From: JAKVAV01 sp047633195
Lineage (GTDB): Bacteria > Bacteroidota > Bacteroidia > Flavobacteriales_D > Cryomorphaceae
Length of the DNA: 64,000 bases
NCBI GenBank assembly: GCA_047633195.1
Contig: JBLIEU010000006.1
Coordinates: 1-64,000, forward strand
Direction of reading: 5' to 3'
In this document: positions 63,088-64,000 of the stretch, piece by piece
Position numbering within the stretch: position 1 is the stretch's first letter
How the letters are laid out: the number at the start of each line of letters is the position of its first letter
Translations under genes and position numbers: made by a program
Notes under the pieces: generated by a model
Database searches by the model: none
What the model was told of the DNA's origin: nothing
What the model saw: the letters and a program-made list of their open reading frames with translations, nothing else

Positions 63088-64000
63088 TCATTCAATTCTC
63101 ACCCGTCGGAGGTCGAGCACGTTCATGGGATTGGAATCCAAGCCAGATACGTCCTTCGAGACAAATCTCATCACCACATCGTAATAAAGCGCTACAATCG
63201 GCGCTTGCGACATCATCACGCTATCCATCTCAGCGTAGAGTGACGCCCGTTTTATTGGGTCGATTTCGCTGAGTGCTTTGTGGTACAAGTCATCAAATTC
63301 AGGACTATCAAAATGAGTGTAGTTCGGGCCATTCGGCGATTTATTTTCCGAATTGAATAAGGCCATGAAGTTCTCATCGTCGGGATAATCAGCCAACCAC
63401 GACTTGCGGAAGAATGGCAAGTTTCCTTTTGAAGTGCTCTCGCGGTGCACAGATGCGGGTAGCACGTCGACTTTGATTTTGATACCAAATTCGCTCAACT
63501 GATGCTGGGCGTATTCGCAGAGATCGACATAGTCATTGGTCGTGCTCAAGGTTAACTCAGAAAGCCCCTCTCCATTTGCGTATCCCGTGCGATTGAGGAT
63601 GGCCCTGACTGAATCGGGACAATACGTATAACCAGCATTTTCATTGTAACCAGGCATCCCTTTTGGAATGAATCCCCCGTGGGCAGGAGTGAAAACATTG
63701 TTTCGCAAGTAGCGAACCATAGCGTCGCGATCGATGGCGTAGTTCACCGCTCGACGTAAATCGGCATTAAGCCAAGGACTGCCTTCGTTTAGCGAGTCGC
63801 TGATTTGAAAACCGAAATAATCCGTCTTTAAGAATGGATGTCTCTGCAGGTAAAACTTGTCCGTGTAAATCGGATTGAGTTCACCATTCGACGATAAGAG
63901 TTCGTCCTTATAACTAGCGTGCAGCCCCGACATGAAATCGAAGTGCCCTTTGAGAAAATCGAGGTAGGCCGCGCTTTTATCGGGAATGAAAGAAACTGCA
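63088..64000 (-). CDS. ABC transporter extracellular solute-binding protein (family 5), partial
   Basis: The frame is open upstream of the ATG at 63933 to the right edge (AVSFIPDKSAAYLDFLKGHFDFMSGL), so the gene is cut by the window and the N-terminus is missing. The visible 304 codons contain NADLRRAVNYAIDRDAMVRYL, the SBP_bac_5 signature, and a C-terminal ALYYDVVMRFVSKDVSGLDSNP. It binds oligopeptides or nickel-like ligands for uptake; peptide import fits the peptidases nearby. Confidence 0.85.
   Translation of the reverse strand, partial: AVSFIPDKSAAYLDFLKGHFDFMSGLHASYKDELLSSNGELNPIYTDKFYLQRHPFLKTDYFGFQISDSLNEGSPWLNADLRRAVNYAIDRDAMVRYLRNNVFTPAHGGFIPKGMPGYNENAGYTYCPDSVRAILNRTGYANGEGLSELTLSTTNDYVDLCEYAQHQLSEFGIKIKVDVLPASVHRESTSKGNLPFFRKSWLADYPDDENFMALFNSENKSPNGPNYTHFDSPEFDDLYHKALSEIDPIKRASLYAEMDSVMMSQAPIVALYYDVVMRFVSKDVSGLDSNPMNVLDLRRVRIE

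Overview
The window looks like chromosome from a Bacteroidota bacterium, most likely Flavobacteriales of the Cryomorphaceae/Schleiferiaceae type. Reasons: several secreted proteins end in type IX secretion system (T9SS) sorting domains; candidate -7 boxes of the Bacteroidota form TAnnTTTG lie just upstream of genes; bshA (bacillithiol), a SatD/DUF3307 pair and a mutL-rhomboid-rhomboid-EEP block are present; and Shine-Dalgarno sequences are mostly lacking. Assignment below order is inference. Gene content is housekeeping plus cell-surface genes. I see no phage, insertion sequence or CRISPR array.

Layout. 1-8.1 kb: FN3-like protein, a frameshifted TPR gene, an FAD oxidoreductase, outer-membrane and secreted proteins, a pRiA4b ORF-3-like protein overlapping miaA, and a small TPR protein. 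8.2-13.4 kb: two overlapping minus-strand T9SS cargo genes; the upstream one encodes a zincin plus repeat-rich surface protein and has a long TC dinucleotide tract inside its signal-peptide coding region. 13.5-18.5 kb: prolyl oligopeptidase, DUF3810, and an ECF sigma/anti-sigma-like pair. 18.6-25 kb: BNR-repeat T9SS protein, NDH-2, a glycosyltransferase/rhodanese pair, a broken lipoprotein gene, acyl-ACP desaturase with a DtxR regulator. 26-33.3 kb: decayed zone containing a PEP carboxylase C-terminal remnant, a frameshifted membrane gene and a PAS/receiver gene full of in-frame stops, among intact genes (response regulator, acs, DUF4442). 33.3-41.4 kb: e(P4) phosphatase, satD-DUF3307 with a four-copy operator array, Pmp3-type peptide, SbtA-like permease, MscS channel, tRNA-Leu(GAG), fatty acid hydroxylase, divergent lipoprotein/CoA-transferase genes. 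41.3-54.7 kb: bshA, M16 and M1 peptidases, MATE exporter, a second sigma/anti-sigma-like module, T9SS cargo. 54.7-64 kb: GH3/beta-lactamase fusion, a structured palindromic repeat, the mutL block, and a peptide ABC-transporter binding protein running off the end.

How the genes work together. The main theme is the cell surface: T9SS cargo, peptidases (M1, M16, S9, zincin), a peptide-binding protein and two ECF sigma modules whose partner proteins carry either a gliding-type C-terminal domain or an outer-membrane barrel. A second theme is membrane lipid and redox physiology (desaturase, hydroxylase, NDH-2, bacillithiol). Three genes are broken by apparent one-base losses in short homopolymers, so either the clone is decaying in places or the assembly has homopolymer errors. 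The same caution applies to the TC tract, the most interesting locus.
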